Shown here one piece after another: positions 15,272 to 18,569 of a stretch of DNA of 18,569 nucleotides (its first letter is position 1; each line of letters begins with the position of its first letter). Made by a program: the position numbers and the translations under genes. A model generated the notes under the pieces. The model saw only the letters and a list, made by a program, of their open reading frames with translations. It was not told the origin of the DNA and ran no database searches. This DNA comes from a bacterium (GTDB lineage: Bacteria; Spirochaetota; UBA4802; UBA5550), in NCBI GenBank assembly GCA_024224995.1, contig JAAENB010001226.1, forward strand, positions 1-18,569, written 5' to 3'.

Positions 15272-16678
15272 ATGAGACAGGAAATCCGCGAATATAATCA
15301 CGACTGGAAACTTTACAAACTCTTTGGAGCAGCGTCAAGTTCACGCAGCGGAACAGAAAAAGAGTACCGGAATATGCTAAACTATATACCTTCTTTCCGA
15401 AACGTAGTGGAACCTATTTTTTCACATGAGGAAGTTGGTGTTGCGTTCTTGAAAATGGTACACACATATCTTGGCAATATTCTAAACGCCAGGGAACAGG
15501 GAAAAAAAGTCGCCGGCACAACGTTCTGTTTTTCTCCCGCCATACTGTTCGCCATGGATATTGTTCCCATTACCTTTGAACTTATCACTGTTATGGGAAC
15601 ATTTCTTAAAGAAAACGGCACTGCCGAATTCCTGGATTATTGCTGTGAGATAGGATTTACCGAAACGTCCTGCTCTTCTCAGCGGGGAACTCTGGGGGCC
15701 TACCTCTCAGGGCTTGGTGCTGAGATAGATTTTTTTATCAATGATTCACCCGGGGTTTGCGACACCAATGCCAATGCCTTCGCTTTTGCTGCCGCGTACC
15801 TGGACAAACCTTTTTACCAGCTCAACATGCCTTCGGATTTAACCGGCGAACGGTCAATGAAATATCATCGCGAAGATTTCAAAAATATGATCCTGTTCCT
15901 GGAAGAACAAACCGGGAAAAAGCTTGAGCCCGAGAAACTCAAAGAGATCCTTGAAGAGATACAGGTCCAGGATGAGATCTGCGATGAGATTGAAGAATAC
16001 CAGGTGCTTAAACCAAATCCGGCTCCGCCAACTTTCCCGGTATTTCTTTACGCAACACGGTTTCTTTTCTCCGGCATGAAAGAAGGAACAACCGTCCTCA
16101 GAAAAATGCGGGATAGTCTAAAAGGAAACGTTGAAAAAGGAATTTCCGGGCTCCATCCGAAAAAAGAAAAAATACGGGCTTTATTCTGCTATATTGATCA
16201 CTATACAACAAATTTACGGTTCTGGGAAATGTTAAGCGACAATGGCATAACCCACCTTGGAAATATTTTGAGCAGACAATGGGACAGTGATTCACCCATA
16301 GGCGGGATGAAAGAAAACAAGGACCAATCGTATACGATCAATACCAGGGACCTGGATTCAATGATCGATTCCATTGCAATGATTAATTCACGCATGCCCA
16401 TGATAAAATCAATCCGCGGGCCATATGATAAACCCCACATGTGGCTGCACGACACTCTCACCCTGGCAAAACTCTATGACGCGGACATGATAGTGTACAA
16501 CGGCACTCCGGGATGCAGGAACACCTGGGGTATGGTAAAAATGTTCGCGCGGGATACGGAAAAACAGGGATATCCCACGTATATAATGTATGCGGATGCT
16601 TTTGATGACCGGGTTGAATCCTGGGAAATGACCAGGACCCGGTTTGAGGAATTTCTTAAGGTAAGGAGGCTTGTATAA
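15272..16678 (+). CDS. 2-hydroxyacyl-CoA dehydratase / benzoyl-CoA reductase family subunit (HgdA/BcrB-like)
   Basis: A 468-aa second subunit, diverged from the first. Seen: TTFCFSPAILFAMDIVP (83-99), LDYCCEIGF (121-129), ETSCSSQRG (131-139), SPGVCDTN (159-166) and the C-terminal YNGTPGCRNTWG (409-420), then YIMYADAFDDRVESW (437-451), the family's typical 'GC... D..D.R..S' end. Candidate ligands are Cys86, Cys124/125 or Cys134, and Cys415. It should form the heterodimer with the 390-aa subunit, with one cluster in each. The start at 15272 is chosen over an upstream in-frame ATG at 15230, because AAGGAG (15260-15265) is correctly placed and the upstream start would overlap the preceding gene by 32 bp. 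The stop overlaps the next start by one base. Confidence 0.9.
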   Translation: MRQEIREYNHDWKLYKLFGAASSSRSGTEKEYRNMLNYIPSFRNVVEPIFSHEEVGVAFLKMVHTYLGNILNAREQGKKVAGTTFCFSPAILFAMDIVPITFELITVMGTFLKENGTAEFLDYCCEIGFTETSCSSQRGTLGAYLSGLGAEIDFFINDSPGVCDTNANAFAFAAAYLDKPFYQLNMPSDLTGERSMKYHREDFKNMILFLEEQTGKKLEPEKLKEILEEIQVQDEICDEIEEYQVLKPNPAPPTFPVFLYATRFLFSGMKEGTTVLRKMRDSLKGNVEKGISGLHPKKEKIRALFCYIDHYTTNLRFWEMLSDNGITHLGNILSRQWDSDSPIGGMKENKDQSYTINTRDLDSMIDSIAMINSRMPMIKSIRGPYDKPHMWLHDTLTLAKLYDADMIVYNGTPGCRNTWGMVKMFARDTEKQGYPTYIMYADAFDDRVESWEMTRTRFEEFLKVRRLV

Positions 16679-17469
16679 TGTTTGTTGCAGGATGCGATAT
16701 TGGCTCATTAACTTCAAAAGCGGTTATTTTAAAAGATAACAAGATTGCCGGTTCCTGTGTTATCACATCGAAACCCAAACCCTGGGAATCGGCTAACGCG
16801 GTGATGGACTCGGCATTAAGAGATTCCGGTCTTTCCATGGATGATATTGATTATTGCGTGGGAACCGGGTACGGCAGGGACAAGATTCCCTTTATTAATG
16901 AAGCTGTTTCCGAGATTGCCTGCCATGGCAAAGGCGCGAGATGGCTTCTCCCTTCAGCTCGTACCGTTATCGATATTGGCGGGCAGGACTGCAAGGCCAT
17001 GAAAATGGATGAAAATGGTAAAGTCAATAAATTTATTACCAATGATAAATGCGCTTCCGGTACGGGCAGGTTTCTTGAAGTCATGTCCCGGGTGCTGGAT
17101 ATCAGTCTTGATGAACTGGGGACAATTTCTTCCCGGGCTGAATCACCCATTACGCTGGCATCCACCTGCACGGTATGGGCCCAGGCTGATGTTATCAGAC
17201 ATCTAAATAATAAGGTTCCGGTTGAGGATATTGCCGCGGGGATTAACACAGCAATGGCCAGCAGGATGGCGATCCTGGTTAACAGTGTGGGCATGGAAAG
17301 TGATGTATGCATGACAGGGGGAGTGGCAAAAAACAATGGCGTACTTTCAGCACTGGAACAATTGCTGGGGATTCGAATAAAACGAATTCGGAGAGCGGAC
17401 CCCCAGGTTACGGGAGCGCTTGGCGCAGCCCTCTTTGCCCTGGAGAAAAACAAAGGAGGCAGCGAATAA
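16678..17469 (+). CDS. Dehydratase activator ATPase (HgdC/BadF-BcrA-type), first copy
   Basis: A 263-aa activator of the BadF/BadG/BcrA/BcrD ATPase family (actin-like fold). Motifs: GCDIGSLTSKAV (5-16, phosphate 1), GTGYGRD (62-68), VIDIGGQD (97-104, phosphate 2), NDKCASGTGRF (122-132) and MTGGVAKN (212-219). Cys125 and Cys164 correspond to the two cysteines that bind the [4Fe-4S] cluster bridging an HgdC dimer. ATP hydrolysis drives low-potential electron transfer to the dehydratase subunits. Around the second cysteine it reads STCTVWAQADVI, where HgdC-type proteins normally have CTVFAESEVI, so this copy is unusual there. AAGGAGG (16663-16669) precedes the start. It overlaps both neighbours by one base. 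Confidence 0.92.
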   Translation: MFVAGCDIGSLTSKAVILKDNKIAGSCVITSKPKPWESANAVMDSALRDSGLSMDDIDYCVGTGYGRDKIPFINEAVSEIACHGKGARWLLPSARTVIDIGGQDCKAMKMDENGKVNKFITNDKCASGTGRFLEVMSRVLDISLDELGTISSRAESPITLASTCTVWAQADVIRHLNNKVPVEDIAAGINTAMASRMAILVNSVGMESDVCMTGGVAKNNGVLSALEQLLGIRIKRIRRADPQVTGALGAALFALEKNKGGSE

Positions 17470-18248
17470 TGATTACAGCAGGATGCGATATTGGTTCATT
17501 AACAGCCAAGGCTGTTATTCTAAAAGACGGAAAGATCCTTTCATCACCGGTTATTAAGCGAAAGCAGCACCCCGATGAAGCTGCCCTTGAAGTTATAGGA
17601 CTTGCTCTTGACCAGGCGGGTATGTATATGAATGATATTGATTATTGCGTGGGCACCGGGTACGGCTGTGATTTTATTCCCTTTGCCAATGGCACTGAAT
17701 CCGAAATTTCCTGTCATGGGAAAGGAGCGGTTTGGCAGCGGCCTTCCGCGAGAATGGTTATTGATATTGGCGGCCAGGACGCGAAAGCGATCAAAGTCGG
17801 GGAAGACGGTTCTGTCCGGAGATATATCTACAATGATAAATGCGCTTCCGGGACCGGCAGGTTCCTTGAAATAATTGCTGAAGCTCTCGACACCAGGCTT
17901 GAAGATATGGGAGACCTTGCCCTCTCTTCAACGAACAATCTTACGCTTTCCAATCAGTGCGTAGTCTTTGCCGAAACAGAGATTATTTCCCTGGTGAACG
18001 AAGGAAAGGAAATTGCTGATATTCTTAATGCCCTGCATAATGCCGTGGCAAACAGGATCGTCTCTCTCGCGAGGAGCATTGAACCGGAAGAAGAGATTGT
18101 GATGACCGGAGGGGTTGCCAAAAACCCGGGCATGTTTTCCGCCCTGGGCAAGGCGCTTGGTATGGACCTGGTAAAAATGAAGAGCCCCCAGATAAATGGG
18201 GCTCTTGGAGCGGCGCTTTTCGCGATGGAGCAAGTCCTTGTATCATAG
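17469..18248 (+). CDS. Dehydratase activator ATPase (HgdC/BcrD-type), second copy
   Basis: A 259-aa paralogue of the preceding gene, about half identical by eye. It has the same motifs: GCDIGSLTAKAV (5-16), GTGYGCD (62-68), VIDIGGQD (97-104), NDKCASGTGRF (122-132) with Cys125, NQCVVFAETEII with Cys164, and MTGGVAKN. The segment after Cys164 keeps the usual FAE(S/T)E form. The two activators could form a heterodimer, as BcrA/BcrD do in class I benzoyl-CoA reductase, or serve as separate homodimers. The start at 17469 is chosen over an earlier in-frame ATG because AAAGGAGG (17452-17459) fits and the protein then begins like its twin. It is the last gene; no clear intrinsic terminator follows. 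Confidence 0.92.
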   Translation: MITAGCDIGSLTAKAVILKDGKILSSPVIKRKQHPDEAALEVIGLALDQAGMYMNDIDYCVGTGYGCDFIPFANGTESEISCHGKGAVWQRPSARMVIDIGGQDAKAIKVGEDGSVRRYIYNDKCASGTGRFLEIIAEALDTRLEDMGDLALSSTNNLTLSNQCVVFAETEIISLVNEGKEIADILNALHNAVANRIVSLARSIEPEEEIVMTGGVAKNPGMFSALGKALGMDLVKMKSPQINGALGAALFAMEQVLVS

Positions 18249-18569
18249 GAAATCCGTCTCTGAAACCGCCCCGGGTCTTCGGCTCCGCTCAGACACCGGA
18301 TGGCCGGGAAAAATAGGTCAGAAACTGTGGGAATACCGGGTGGGTTTGTGGAGATGCTTCGGAGGAGTGGTTTCCGGGGAAGGAGAGACGTTGCGTGCAA
18401 CGCCTTTACGGGTTGATTTTTTTGAGATGCTTCGCTGGGGTCGCACCCCAAAGGGGGCACAAGAGTTTTTGAAAATGAGCTAATTTTAGCCCGGGGTTTT
18501 AACCCCATAGGGCAGCAGAGCAGAACCCGGATAACATCTTCCGGGAACAGACCCTGTTTATAAATTATT
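18249..18569 (+). repeat. Gene-free region filled by dispersed repeats
   Basis: No gene is seen here. Positions 18271-18340 repeat 11762-11832. Positions 18331-18501 are the inverted partner of 1-240, including GAGAGACGTTGC, TGCAACGCCTTTAC (6-bp stem), CAAGAGTTTTTG and AGCCCGGGGTTTT. GGGGTT / AACCCC (18491-18504) forms a short hairpin without a T-run. The end, AACAGACCCTGTTTATAAATT, resembles 11991-12011 and, in reverse, 2314-2330. Short ORFs through the region share the repeat-encoded peptide and are not taken as genes. Confidence 0.75.

Noticed and set aside
16851..17453. 200-aa minus-strand ORF inside the first activator gene
   Set aside because: The sense gene is unambiguous, and a similar open frame on the reverse strand of the second activator follows from the same codon pattern.
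18180..18206. Stem-loop AAGAGCCCC / GGGGCTCTT as terminator of the operon
   Set aside because: It lies inside the coding region of the second activator, about 40 bp before its stop, has a 9-nt loop and no T-run. The sequence is explained by the conserved SPQINGALG codons.
18196..18483. 95-aa + strand ORF across the end repeats, and its counterpart at 11753-11950
   Set aside because: The two share a peptide only because they run through the same DNA repeat. They overlap real genes or repeats and lack ribosome binding sites.
1..18501. Composite transposon or genomic island bounded by the inverted end repeats
   Set aside because: No transposase, integrase or target duplication is seen, further copies of the same elements lie inside, and the window limits are arbitrary.

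Overview
The window looks like chromosomal DNA of a Gram-negative bacterium with a partly anaerobic lifestyle. The Gram-negative reading rests on a lipobox-bearing lipoprotein. The anaerobic reading rests on a complete set of genes for an ATP-activated, iron-sulfur 2-hydroxyacyl-CoA dehydratase / benzoyl-CoA-reductase-like enzyme, a family that is oxygen-sensitive wherever it has been studied. The mix of a large periplasmic-sensor SpoIIE phosphatase, a zinc-dependent phospholipase C-like protein and a short malic enzyme would fit a spirochaete or a deltaproteobacterium-like lineage. No rRNA or taxonomic marker is present, so the phylum is a guess.

Layout. Positions 1-350 hold a repeat copy and the leader of a + strand gene for an alpha/beta-hydrolase lipoprotein (351-2147). 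A convergent intergenic region with hairpins follows. Seven - strand genes then run from 10143 down to 2381: a four-helix membrane protein with a zinc-ribbon-like tail, a small membrane protein, a SpoIIE-type phosphatase, malic enzyme, a Zn-PLC-like protein, a MATE transporter and an antitoxin-like remnant. The block from 8650 to 2381 is tightly packed and may be one transcript.

The right half (10435-18248, + strand) is the most interesting part. It holds a GMC-type FAD oxidoreductase whose promoter carries a 28-bp near-perfect operator-like palindrome, a TetR regulator, an unrecognised 490-aa all-helical protein, two different 2-hydroxyacyl-CoA dehydratase-family subunits and two tandem, non-identical activator ATPases. 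The last five genes overlap or lie at most 10 bp apart. The order (two catalytic-type subunits, then two activators) recalls the bcrCBAD/badDEFG order of class I benzoyl-CoA reductase rather than hgdCAB. No CoA-transferase or CoA-ligase is in the window, so the substrate cannot be told. The working model is a TetR-controlled, ATP-driven radical acyl-CoA dehydratase or reductase with an accessory FAD oxidoreductase and a new partner protein.

A family of degenerate, G/C-run-rich dispersed repeats occupies almost every larger intergenic space (1-240, 2160-2360, 8997-9175, 11762-12034, 18271-18569). Two copies end exactly at start codons, one supplies the C-terminal residues of the oxidoreductase, and a smaller palindromic repeat lies inside the antitoxin-like ORF, with a half-copy forming the leader of the malic enzyme gene.
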